This document shows, in pieces, positions 56,816 through 64,000 of a DNA stretch of 64,000 nt; position 1 is the stretch's first letter; each line of letters opens with the position of its first letter. Below the pieces are notes generated by a model. That model worked only from the letters and a program-made list of their open reading frames with translations. It was not told the DNA's origin and ran no database searches. Location: assembly GCF_003002065.1 (NCBI RefSeq), contig NZ_PVZG01000007.1, positions 124,001 through 188,000 of the forward strand. The letters are read 5' to 3'. The DNA comes from Pseudosporangium ferrugineum. Lineage in GTDB: Bacteria > Actinomycetota > Actinomycetes > Mycobacteriales > Micromonosporaceae. The translations under genes and the position numbers were made by a program.

Positions 56816-57559
56816 GTGACGACGACATCAGTGGAAGCGTCCGCGGCGGTCTCGCTGCGCGGGGTGAGCCGGGTCTACGGAAAGGGCGCCGCCGCCGTGC
56901 GGGCCGTGGACGGTGTGGACCTCGACCTGCCCCGCAGCGGCTGGACCGCGGTGATGGGGCCGTCCGGCTCCGGCAAGTCCACGCTGCTGCACCTCGCCGC
57001 CGGCCTGGAACGCGCCGACTCCGGCCGGGTGCTCCTCGGCGGCACGGACATCACCCACGCCACCGACCAGCAGCTCACCGACCTGCGACGCAGCCGGGTC
57101 GGGTTCGTGTTCCAGAGCTTCAACCTGATCGGGTCGCTGACCGCCGAGCAGAACGTCGCCCTGCCGCTGCGACTGGCCGGACGGCGGCCACCCCGCTCCG
57201 AGGTCCGGGCGGTCCTCGCCTCGGTGGGGCTCGGCGACCGGGGTGGACACCGTCCGCGCGAACTGTCCGGCGGGCAGCAGCAACGCGTGGCGATCGCGCG
57301 GGCCATGGTCACCCGGCCCGAGGTGCTCTTCGCCGACGAGCCGACCGGAGCTCTGGACTCGGCTGCGGCGCGTACGGTATTGGATCTTCTCCGGGCCATG
57401 GCGGACGCGGGACAGAGCATCGTGATGGTGACCCACGATCCCGGCGCGGCCGCCCGGGCCGACGCGGTGGTCTTCCTCCGCGACGGCCGGGTCGTCGACC
57501 ACCTGGCCGGCGCCGGGGCGCGCGAGGTCGCCGACCGGCTCGCCTCCTGGGAGCGCTGA
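56816..57559 (+). CDS. ABC exporter ATPase (MacB/LolD type)
   Basis: A 247-residue ATPase starting at GTG 56816. Walker A GPSGSGKST, Q-loop VFQSFNLIGSLTAEQN, signature LSGGQQQR, Walker B VLFADEPTGALDS and switch His VTHDP are all intact. The family powers FtsX-like permeases in export or lipoprotein/antibiotic defence. It is one base apart from the permease gene. Confidence 0.93.
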   Translation: MTTTSVEASAAVSLRGVSRVYGKGAAAVRAVDGVDLDLPRSGWTAVMGPSGSGKSTLLHLAAGLERADSGRVLLGGTDITHATDQQLTDLRRSRVGFVFQSFNLIGSLTAEQNVALPLRLAGRRPPRSEVRAVLASVGLGDRGGHRPRELSGGQQQRVAIARAMVTRPEVLFADEPTGALDSAAARTVLDLLRAMADAGQSIVMVTHDPGAAARADAVVFLRDGRVVDHLAGAGAREVADRLASWER

Positions 57560-57560
57560 G

Positions 57561-59465
57561 ATGCTCGGGCTGAGCCGGGCCGGGCTGGCCGAACGCTGGA
57601 CGCTGTTCGTCGGCGCCGCGCTGTCCGTGTGCCTGGGCGTCGCGCTCGTGCAGTCGTCGCTGCTCCTGCTCATCTCGGCGGCGACGATGGACCCGCCGCC
57701 GGGCCTCCCCGCCACCGAACGGATGCTCTTCACCCAGAACGCGGAGGCGGCGGTCGCCATGCTCGGTGTGCTGCTGGGCACCGCGGCGTTCCTGGCGATC
57801 TTCATCATCAGCTCCACCTTCGGCTTCACCGTGGCGCAGCGCCGCCGCGACCTCGCCCTCCTGCGGCTCGTCGGCGGCAGCCGCGGTCAGCTGCGCCGGT
57901 TGCTGCTGGGCGAGGCGGTGCTGCTCGGCGGGCTGGGCGCGGCGCTGGGCGTACCCCTCGGGCTGGGCGTCATGGCGGTCCAGGCCTGGCTGATGCGCCG
58001 GCTGGGGTTCGTGCCGGACGGCTTCCGGGGCGAGTGGCGTAGCTGGATCCTGGGCGTCTCCTTCGGCACGGGAATCGCGCTGGCGCTGGCCGGGGTGCTG
58101 CTCGCGGCCCGCCGGGCGGCCCGGGTACGCCCGCTGGAAGCGTTGCGCGAATCGGGAGAGGCGGCCCGCGTGATGACCGCCGGCCGCTGGATCGCCGGGC
58201 TGATCGTCCTCGGCGGCGCCGTCGCCCTGATCCTGGTCTCCCCGCACGCCGGCCCGTCCGGCGGCCAGGCCACGTCGATGAACGTGCCGTTCTGCGCCGC
58301 GGCGGCCATCGCGGCGTTCGGGCCGCTGCTCGTGCCGGCCGTCGCGCGCCTGCTGCCCGTGGGCCTGGGCGGACCGCTGGGCACCCTCGCCCGCGCCAAC
58401 CTCCGCGACGGCCGCCGGCGCAGCGCCTCGGTGGCGGCGCCGGTGATCGTGCTGGTCGGGCTCGTGCTCGGCCAGGCGGGAGCGACCACGTCCTTCACCA
58501 CGGCGGGCATCGACGAGCAGCGCCGGGCGCTGACGGCCGACCTGGTCGTCGAGGCCACCGGCCCGGCCGCCGCCCGGATCGCCGCGGTGCCCGGCGTCGC
58601 CGCGGCGTCCACCGAGATCGAACTGCCGGCCGAGATCACCTTCGACGACGGCGACTCTCCGGAAAGCGAGAACGGCGGCGCGCTGGTCGTCGACCCCGCC
58701 GCCTACGCGGCGGTCCACCCGGGCAGCGAGGTGGTCCGTGACCTGCCGGGCCGGGCCGTCGCGGCCGGTCCCGCCGGGGAAATGCCCTCCGGAGCCACCG
58801 TACGGGTGAAGCTCCCGCGAACCGATCTCGGCGAGGTCCGGGTCACGGGTGCCGTACCGGCCACGCTCAGCGGCGGGGCGACCCTGCTCGTGCCCGCCGC
58901 CCTGGTGCCGCCGGAGGAACTCGCCGGCGCGCCCGGCCGCTCCTTCGTCCGCGTGGCACCGGGCGCCTCGGCCGCGCGGGTGGCCGCCGCGCTCGCCCCG
59001 CTGGGCAGGGTGTCGACGACGGCCGACTGGCTCGCCGCCGACGCCGAGGCCCGCAACTCGACCAACGCCAAAATCATGGTGGTCGTCCTCGGCCTCGGCG
59101 CCCTGTACGCCCTCATCGGCGTCGTGAACTCCGTGGTCATCGGCGCCGCCGCCCGCCGCCGCGAGTTCGCCGAGGCCCGCGTCACGGGACTGTCCCGCGC
59201 CCAGATAGTCCGCACCACCCTGGCCGAATCGACGGCGGTCACGGGAGCGGGAATCATCCTGGGCCTGCTCGCGGCGAGCGCGACGTACGCCGCGGTCCTG
59301 TCGACGACGGAGGCGGTGACCGGCACGCCGACCCTCGACCTCCCGTGGGCGCTGGGTGCCGGGGTGATCGCGGTGGCATTCCTGGTGACCAGCGCGACGA
59401 GCATCATCACGTCGTGGTCCGCCACCCGCCCCCAGCCGATCTCGCTGCTCGGCGCCCGCGAGTAA
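57561..59465 (+). CDS. FtsX-like ABC permease (tandem duplicated core)
   Basis: A 634-residue membrane protein with eight or more helices. Two FtsX-type permease domains are visible (about residues 50-190 and 480-630), each with FtsX signature loops such as VAQRRRDLALLRLVGGSRGQLRRLLLGEA and ARRREFAEARVTGLSRAQIVRTTLAES. A large extracytoplasmic region (about 300-470) lies between. Single-chain duplicated permeases of this type are common in actinobacteria and linked to peptide antibiotic export or stress. Substrate unknown. Confidence 0.9.
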   Translation: MLGLSRAGLAERWTLFVGAALSVCLGVALVQSSLLLLISAATMDPPPGLPATERMLFTQNAEAAVAMLGVLLGTAAFLAIFIISSTFGFTVAQRRRDLALLRLVGGSRGQLRRLLLGEAVLLGGLGAALGVPLGLGVMAVQAWLMRRLGFVPDGFRGEWRSWILGVSFGTGIALALAGVLLAARRAARVRPLEALRESGEAARVMTAGRWIAGLIVLGGAVALILVSPHAGPSGGQATSMNVPFCAAAAIAAFGPLLVPAVARLLPVGLGGPLGTLARANLRDGRRRSASVAAPVIVLVGLVLGQAGATTSFTTAGIDEQRRALTADLVVEATGPAAARIAAVPGVAAASTEIELPAEITFDDGDSPESENGGALVVDPAAYAAVHPGSEVVRDLPGRAVAAGPAGEMPSGATVRVKLPRTDLGEVRVTGAVPATLSGGATLLVPAALVPPEELAGAPGRSFVRVAPGASAARVAAALAPLGRVSTTADWLAADAEARNSTNAKIMVVVLGLGALYALIGVVNSVVIGAAARRREFAEARVTGLSRAQIVRTTLAESTAVTGAGIILGLLAASATYAAVLSTTEAVTGTPTLDLPWALGAGVIAVAFLVTSATSIITSWSATRPQPISLLGARE

Positions 59466-59491
59466 CCCCCAGCGTTCCAGCCGACCGCCCG

Positions 59492-60043
59492 TCAGCCGGC
59501 GGGCTCCGGGTATGGCCGCTCGGGCGGCAGGAGTCCCGGGTCCCGCTTCGCCGCGATCTCCCTGGCGAGCGCCGTCACGTCGGTGATCGAGACCGTCCAC
59601 TCGTCGACGTACCGCCGGACCGCCTCGCCGCCCAGGCCCAGCTGCAGCGACCGGTACGGCAGGGGTGCCAGGCCGAGCGACCTCTCCGGATCCCACTGCA
59701 CCCGCACGGGGCTGGTCCGCAGCCGCCGCGCCCAGTCCGCCCGGCTCTCGCCGCCGCCCGGCTCGTGGTGGCTGAGGCAGGCCCGGCCGAGCGCCCACTC
59801 GAAGCCGTCGCGGGTGATCTCGATGGCGAGGACGCGCTCCTGGCCGGGCTTGGTGGCCCACCCGCAGCGGTACATCATCCACAGGAACGACGGCTTGATC
59901 CACGTCATCCGCTCCCGCTTGAACGGATCCACGAACCGCCCGGCACGCACCGCTGGCCCGGCGATCGCCTCGGGGTACGCCTGGTACACGGTGATCGTCC
60001 GCTCGCTGTACACGGCCCGGATCTGCCGCTGAGGAACCTCCAT
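59492..60043 (-). CDS. DUF4291 family protein
   Basis: A 183-residue cytosolic protein matching the DUF4291 pattern from end to end: IRAVYSERTITVYQAY, RFVDPFKRERMTWIKPSFLWMMYRCGW, KPGQERVLAIEITRDGFEWAL, and a late LPYRSLQLGLGGEAV. Highly conserved aromatic residues suggest an enzyme, but no function is established. Convergent with the ABC permease. Confidence 0.9.
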   Translation of the reverse strand: MEVPQRQIRAVYSERTITVYQAYPEAIAGPAVRAGRFVDPFKRERMTWIKPSFLWMMYRCGWATKPGQERVLAIEITRDGFEWALGRACLSHHEPGGGESRADWARRLRTSPVRVQWDPERSLGLAPLPYRSLQLGLGGEAVRRYVDEWTVSITDVTALAREIAAKRDPGLLPPERPYPEPAG

Positions 60044-60167
60044 GGGCCGATGATCGCCCCCACGCCCCACCCCGGCGACCGAAATACGCCCCCACCGAGC
60101 AATACCCCACCCAACGCCGCACCCCGCACCCATGCGGACCGGACGGGCGGGGCCGCCGGAAACGCCG

Positions 60168-60257
60168 CACGGCTGGGCAGGGCACGGCTGGGCAGGACAC
60201 GGCTGGGCAGGACACGGCTGGGCAGGACACGGCTGGGCAGGACACGGCTGGGCAGGG
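60168..60257. repeat. 15-bp tandem repeat, six units
   Basis: CACGGCTGGGCAGGA repeats at 60168, 60183, 60198, 60213, 60228 and 60243; the first and last end in GGG instead of GGA. It is intergenic, not in a supported gene. Confidence 0.92.
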
Positions 60258-60394
60258 CCCCCGGACGCAGACCCCGGCGCTCGGACGCGGGGCGCGACCC
60301 GGCGGTGCTGCGTACCAAGCTCGCCGCCGCGGGCACCGGACGCCGGGCCGCAGGACGCGAAGGCCGCGAGGCGCACCACGCAGAAACCGCACGC

Positions 60395-60428
60395 GAAACG
60401 GCCCGGCGCCGAAGCGCCGGGCCGTTTC
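60395..60428. terminator. clpC terminator hairpin
   Basis: A perfect 15-bp stem (60395-60409 with 60414-60428) rich in GGCCCGGCGC closes on a CGAA tetraloop. It lies 34 bp after the clpC stop on the minus strand, as expected for a terminator, though it has no clear U tract. Confidence 0.8.
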
Positions 60429-60461
60429 ACCCGTCATACCCGAGAAATCCGGGTGTGCTGC

Positions 60462-62984
60462 CTACTCGTCGGCTGCGGCCGCGCCGAGGTCGGCGGGGAC
60501 CGCGTCGGGGACCACGGAGCCACGGTCGGCGCCCGTGAAGGTCAGCTTGGACTTCTCGATGTTCTCGGGGTCGCCCTCGCAGTCGACCACCACGATCTGG
60601 CCGGGGCGCAGTTCGTTGAAGAGGATCTGCTCGCTGAGGGTGTCCTCGAGGTCCCGCTGGATCGTCCGGCGCAGCGGCCGGGCGCCCAGGACGGGGTCGA
60701 AGCCCTTCTTCGCCAGGTACTTCTTCGCGTTGTCGGTGAGCTCGAGACCCATGTCCTTGTTCTTGAGCTGGGTCTCGATCCGCGCCGTGAAGATGTCGAC
60801 GATCTCGAGGATCTCGTTCTGGCGGAGCTGGTGGAAGACGATCGTGTCGTCGATGCGGTTGAGGAACTCCGGGCGGAAGTGCTGCTTCAGCTCGTCGTTG
60901 ACCTTGACCTTCATCCGCTCGTAGTTGGACTCCTCGGCCTCCGAGGCCTGGAAGCCCAGCGACACCGCCTTGGCCACGTCGCGCGTGCCCAGGTTGGTGG
61001 TCAGGATGATCACCGTGTTCTTGAAGTCCACGATGCGGCCCTGACCGTCGGTGAGGCGGCCGTCCTCCAGGATCTGCAGGAGGGTGTTGAAGACGTCCGG
61101 GTGGGCCTTCTCGATCTCGTCGAAGAGGACCACGGAGAACGGCTTGCGGCGGACCTTCTCGGTCAGCTGGCCACCCTCGTCGTAGCCGACGTATCCGGGG
61201 GGCGCACCGACGAGGCGGGACACCGTGTAGCGGTCGTGGAACTCGGACATGTCGAGCTGGATCAGCGCGTCCTCGGAGCCGAAGAGGAACTCCGCGAGCG
61301 CCTTGGAGAGCTCGGTCTTGCCGACACCCGAGGGGCCGGCGAAGATGAACGAGCCCGAGGGGCGCTTCGGGTCCTTCAGGCCGGCGCGGGTACGCCGGAT
61401 CGCCTTCGAGACCGCCTTGACCGCGTCCTCCTGGCCGATGACGCGCTTGTGGAGCTCGTCCTCCATGCGCAGCAGCCGGGAGGTCTCCTCCTCGGTCAGC
61501 TTGTAGACCGGGATGCCGGTCCAGTTGCCGAGGACCTCGGCGATCTGCTCGTCGTCGACCTCGGACACGACGTCGAGGTCGCCGGCCTTCCACTCCTTCT
61601 CCCGCTGCGCCTTCTGGCCCAGCAGTTGCTTCTCCTTGTCGCGCAGCTGCGCGGCCCGCTCGAAGTCCTGCGCGTCGATCGCGGACTCCTTGTCGCGGCG
61701 GACCTGGGCGATGCGCTCGTCGAAGTCGCGGAGGTCCGGCGGCGCGGTCATCCGGCGGATGCGCATCCGGGCGCCGGCCTCGTCGATCAGGTCGATCGCC
61801 TTGTCCGGCAGGAAGCGGTCGGAGATGTACCGGTCGGCCAGCGTCGCCGCCGCCACCAGGGCCGCGTCGGTGATGCTGATCCGGTGGTGCGCCTCGTAGC
61901 GGTCGCGCAGGCCCTTGAGGATCTCGATGGTGTGCGCCAGCGACGGCTCACCCACCTGGATCGGCTGGAAGCGGCGCTCGAGGGCGGCGTCCTTCTCGAG
62001 GTGCTTGCGGTATTCGTCCAGGGTCGTCGCGCCGATCGTCTGGAGCTCACCACGCGCGAGCATGGGCTTCAGGATCGAGGCGGCGTCGATGGCACCCTCG
62101 GCGGCACCGGCGCCGACCAGGGTGTGGATCTCGTCGATGAAGAGGATGATGTCGCCCCGGGTGCGGATCTCCTTGAGCACCTTCTTGAGGCGCTCCTCGA
62201 AGTCACCGCGGTAGCGGGAACCGGCGACCAGCGCGCCGAGGTCGAGCGTGTAGAGCTGCTTGTCCTTCAGCGTCTCGGGCACCTCGCCCTTGACGATGGA
62301 CTGGGACAGCCCCTCGACGACCGCGGTCTTGCCGACGCCCGGCTCGCCGATCAGCACCGGGTTGTTCTTGGTACGGCGGGAGAGCACCTGCATGACCCGC
62401 TCGATTTCCTTCTCCCGGCCGATGACCGGGTCGAGCTTGCCCTCGCGGGCGGCCTGCGTCAGGTTGCGTCCGAACTGGTCGAGCACCAGCGACGTCGACG
62501 GCGCGGCCTCGCCCGCCGCCGCACCGGCCGCGGCCGGCTCCTTGCCCTGGTAGCCGGAGAGCAGCTGGATGACCTGCTGGCGGACCCGGTTGAGGTCGGC
62601 GCCGAGCTTGACCAGCACCTGGGCGGCGACGCCCTCGCCCTCACGGATCAGCCCGAGCAGGATGTGCTCCGTGCCGATGTAGTTGTGGCCCAGTTGCAGG
62701 GCCTCGCGCAGCGAGAGCTCCAGCACCTTCTTGGCCCGCGGCGTGAACGGGATGTGCCCGCTCGGCGCCTGCTGGCCCTGGCCGATGATCTCCTCGACCT
62801 GCTGCCGGACCCCCTCGAGGGAGATGCCGAGGCTCTCCAGAGCCTTCGCGGCAACACCTTCGCCCTCGTGGATCAGGCCGAGCAGGATGTGCTCTGTCCC
62901 GATGTAGTTGTGGTTGAGCATCCGGGCCTCTTCTTGGGCCAGGACGACAACCCGTCGCGCTCGGTCGGTGAACCGCTCGAACAT
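60462..62984 (-). CDS. clpC: ClpC ATPase (Clp protease regulatory subunit)
   Basis: An 840-residue AAA+ unfoldase that feeds ClpP1P2. Two N-domain Clp repeats at about 5-75 and 80-145 ([40 protein letters not shown]); D1 with Walker A GEPGVGKT; coiled-coil middle domain with the UVR-like motif [21 protein letters not shown]; and D2 with Walker A GPSGVGKT, plus the [23 protein letters not shown] tail. Start [16 protein letters not shown] at ATG 62984 with AGGAG. A hairpin lies in the leader. It neighbours lsr2, as in other actinobacteria. Confidence 0.97.
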   Translation of the reverse strand: MFERFTDRARRVVVLAQEEARMLNHNYIGTEHILLGLIHEGEGVAAKALESLGISLEGVRQQVEEIIGQGQQAPSGHIPFTPRAKKVLELSLREALQLGHNYIGTEHILLGLIREGEGVAAQVLVKLGADLNRVRQQVIQLLSGYQGKEPAAAGAAAGEAAPSTSLVLDQFGRNLTQAAREGKLDPVIGREKEIERVMQVLSRRTKNNPVLIGEPGVGKTAVVEGLSQSIVKGEVPETLKDKQLYTLDLGALVAGSRYRGDFEERLKKVLKEIRTRGDIILFIDEIHTLVGAGAAEGAIDAASILKPMLARGELQTIGATTLDEYRKHLEKDAALERRFQPIQVGEPSLAHTIEILKGLRDRYEAHHRISITDAALVAAATLADRYISDRFLPDKAIDLIDEAGARMRIRRMTAPPDLRDFDERIAQVRRDKESAIDAQDFERAAQLRDKEKQLLGQKAQREKEWKAGDLDVVSEVDDEQIAEVLGNWTGIPVYKLTEEETSRLLRMEDELHKRVIGQEDAVKAVSKAIRRTRAGLKDPKRPSGSFIFAGPSGVGKTELSKALAEFLFGSEDALIQLDMSEFHDRYTVSRLVGAPPGYVGYDEGGQLTEKVRRKPFSVVLFDEIEKAHPDVFNTLLQILEDGRLTDGQGRIVDFKNTVIILTTNLGTRDVAKAVSLGFQASEAEESNYERMKVKVNDELKQHFRPEFLNRIDDTIVFHQLRQNEILEIVDIFTARIETQLKNKDMGLELTDNAKKYLAKKGFDPVLGARPLRRTIQRDLEDTLSEQILFNELRPGQIVVVDCEGDPENIEKSKLTFTGADRGSVVPDAVPADLGAAAADE

Positions 62985-63049
62985 GCCCTCGTGCTCCTCA
63001 CGTGCCGTGCGCCAATGCTGAGCCTGTCTCAACAGCTGGCGGGGCCAGC

Positions 63050-63084
63050 GCACGGGCATCGGTGATGCCCGTGCTGTAACTCTA
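63050..63084 (-). promoter_or_regulatory. clpC -10 element and adjacent 11-bp hairpin
   Basis: A TAGAGT -10-like hexamer (complement of 63079-63084) is followed within about 5 bp by a perfect inverted repeat: GCACGGGCATC (63050-63060) with GATGCCCGTGC (63064-63074) around a 3-nt loop. The hairpin would form the very 5' end of the clpC mRNA or act as an operator at the start point. No good -35 is seen. Confidence 0.5.
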
Positions 63085-63312
63085 TCGCCGCCGGGTGACT
63101 CTGCTGGGCCCTCGAGCCCTCTCGGGACGTCCTGCGCCGATGATTTCCCCAACTTCGCACGCTCGACGGCTGTTCCCCACCCCTGCGGAGTACGCGGACA
63201 GCGAAATCCCGGCCGGTACGACCACGGCCGCGGACCCGTCCACAGCCTGTGGACAACGCCGTCCACTCCTGTGGATAACTTACGCATGCCGAGCGAAGAA
63301 CGAGCGAAAAAG

Positions 63313-63352
63313 CCGCAGGGTCCGCAGCGCCGGAGCGCTACGGACCCTGCGG
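63313..63352 (-). terminator. lsr2 terminator
   Basis: An 18-bp stem (63313-63330 with 63335-63352, one mismatch) with a four-base loop, followed on the minus strand by TTTTT, which is a typical intrinsic terminator for lsr2. Confidence 0.85.
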
Positions 63353-63487
63353 AAAAGCTGGCCCTCCCCTAACCGGGGCGGGACTCGGACCACCGCGACC
63401 GATCCGGCCGCGGAAGCCGGCGACGTTCCCGCCGCGGAAGCCGGCGACGATCCGGCCCCGGGGCCGGGGACGTCGTCCGGCGCGGGC

Positions 63488-63841
63488 TCAGCGGCCCGGG
63501 CCCTTGGCGTGGAACTCGTCCACGATCTCCTGCGGGATCCGCCCCCGGTCGGAGATCTCCTTGCCGTTCTTCTTGGCCCACTCCCGGATGGCCTTGTTCT
63601 GCTCACGGTCGGCGGTGGCACCGCCCCGGCCCCGGGCAGCCCGGCCGCCCACGACCACCCCGCCGCGGGCGACCTTCGACCCGGCGGCGACGTACGGCGC
63701 GAGGACGTCACGCAATTTCGCCGCGTTCTTGTCGGACAGGTCGATCTCGTACTGAATGCCGTCGAGGGCGAACTTGACGGTCTCGTCAGCATCACCACCG
63801 TCGAGGTCGTCGACCAGCTTGTGAATGATCTGCTTGGCCAC
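63488..63841 (-). CDS. lsr2: Lsr2 nucleoid-associated xenogeneic silencer
   Basis: A 117-residue H-NS-like protein. The N-terminal oligomerisation domain reads KQIIHKLVDDLDGGDADETVKFALDG; the C-terminal AT-hook-like DNA-binding domain contains REWAKKNGKEISDRGRIPQEIVDEF, with the RGR of the minor-groove loop. GTG start at 63841 behind GGGAGG. It silences AT-rich, usually acquired, DNA, so the AT-rich fic upstream region would be a natural target. Confidence 0.97.
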   Translation of the reverse strand: MAKQIIHKLVDDLDGGDADETVKFALDGIQYEIDLSDKNAAKLRDVLAPYVAAGSKVARGGVVVGGRAARGRGGATADREQNKAIREWAKKNGKEISDRGRIPQEIVDEFHAKGPGR

Positions 63842-63896
63842 GCGCCGTTATCCTCCCGAAGACAGGTTCTCTCGTCAGGTAATCCCCTGCGGAGAA

Positions 63897-63926
63897 CAAT
63901 AACGCTATGCCCGCGTGATCCGTCAA
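63897..63926 (-). promoter_or_regulatory. Predicted lsr2 promoter
   Basis: Minus-strand TTGACG (complement of 63921-63926), 18-bp spacer and TTATTG (complement of 63897-63902), about 55 bp upstream of the lsr2 start codon. The -10 is a weak match. Confidence 0.4.
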
Positions 63927-64000
63927 TGCGGGGCTTGATATCGACTTCCGCTTGCACGGACGGGGAACCGCCGGCGTTTCGCCGAATGACCGGCGGGACC

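Larger units (their letters stand above)
60044..60461. other. Gene-free region between DUF4291 and clpC
   Basis: The stretch holds the DUF4291 promoter side, a 15-bp tandem array (60168-60257), and the clpC terminator (60395-60428). No ORF with a supported start was seen. Confidence 0.6.
62985..63487. other. Gene-free region between lsr2 and clpC
   Basis: 503 bp with no credible ORF. It holds the clpC promoter and leader hairpin near 63050-63084, an ordinary stretch (63100-63300), and the lsr2 terminator (63313-63352). Two imperfect copies of CCGCGGAAGCCGGCGAC lie at about 63410 and 63437, below lsr2. Confidence 0.6.

Noticed and set aside
57309..60437. Minus-strand frame of about 1040 codons opposite the FtsX permease
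   Set aside because: Composition is that of an antisense shadow; only its DUF4291 region (in another frame) corresponds to a real gene.

Overview
The window is high-GC actinobacterial chromosome, most likely from Micromonosporaceae (an Actinoplanes-like organism). The evidence is the actinobacterial housekeeping order carD-ispD-ispF, cysS-rlmB, radA-disA and lsr2-clpC, the frequent GTG starts, an MsiK-type sugar ATPase, and a type III polyketide synthase cluster that resembles the agq cluster described from Actinoplanes missouriensis. No phage, insertion sequence, conjugative element, CRISPR array or rRNA operon was found.

Layout. 1-4.5 kb: end of an unidentified gene, aquaporin, two-RCK membrane protein, secreted Pro/Gly-rich protein, a gene broken by an in-frame TAG, a GNAT acetyltransferase and tRNA-Thr. 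4.6-9.1 kb: msiK, a strong hairpin with a 16-bp tandem array, and an Hsp70-propeller fusion. 9.2-17.1 kb: rlmB, cysS, subtilase, class II fumarase and two exported proteins. 17.2-21.6 kb: self-inhibited Fic protein with an operator-like repeat array, class I fumarase and a propeller protein. 21.6-32.6 kb: tyrosine/homogentisate catabolism (Lrp regulator, hppD, an aromatic or histidinol-phosphate aminotransferase, fahA, an unknown gene translationally coupled to fahA, hmgA). Interspersed with these are two RDD membrane proteins, a ROK protein, a degraded regulator and a propeller protein. 32.7-40.8 kb: a complete chitosan utilisation locus: secreted GH46 chitosanase with ricin-type lectin, divergent from csnR and a tightly overlapping binding protein-permease-permease-GH4-kinase operon. 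40.8-43.7 kb: TPR protein, ispF, ispD, carD. 43.7-46.3 kb: a redoxin-like membrane protein and about 1 kb of three unrelated tandem arrays with no credible gene. 46.3-50.2 kb: type III PKS, acyl-CoA dehydrogenase-like flavoprotein, methyltransferase and divergent UbiA prenyltransferase. 50.3-64 kb: lipoprotein, radA, disA, lipoprotein, def, ACT protein, mutY, an ABC exporter pair, DUF4291, clpC and lsr2.

How the genes work together. The chitosan operon has no ATPase gene. The MsiK-type ATPase at 4.7 kb is the natural partner for its permeases, and both promoters share a TTG-type -35, a 17-bp spacer and the same -10 (TACGGT). The tyrosine genes cover 4-hydroxyphenylpyruvate to fumarate plus acetoacetate except for maleylacetoacetate isomerase. 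The unknown gene at 30486-31331, inserted between hmgA and fahA and overlapping fahA by 4 bp, is the best local candidate for that missing or an accessory step. Two unrelated fumarases lie about 3.6 kb apart. The most interesting unexplained items are this unknown gene, the phased repeat array upstream of fic, the 98-nt multi-stem inverted repeat at 32621-32718, and the cluster of minisatellites at 44.9-45.8 kb.
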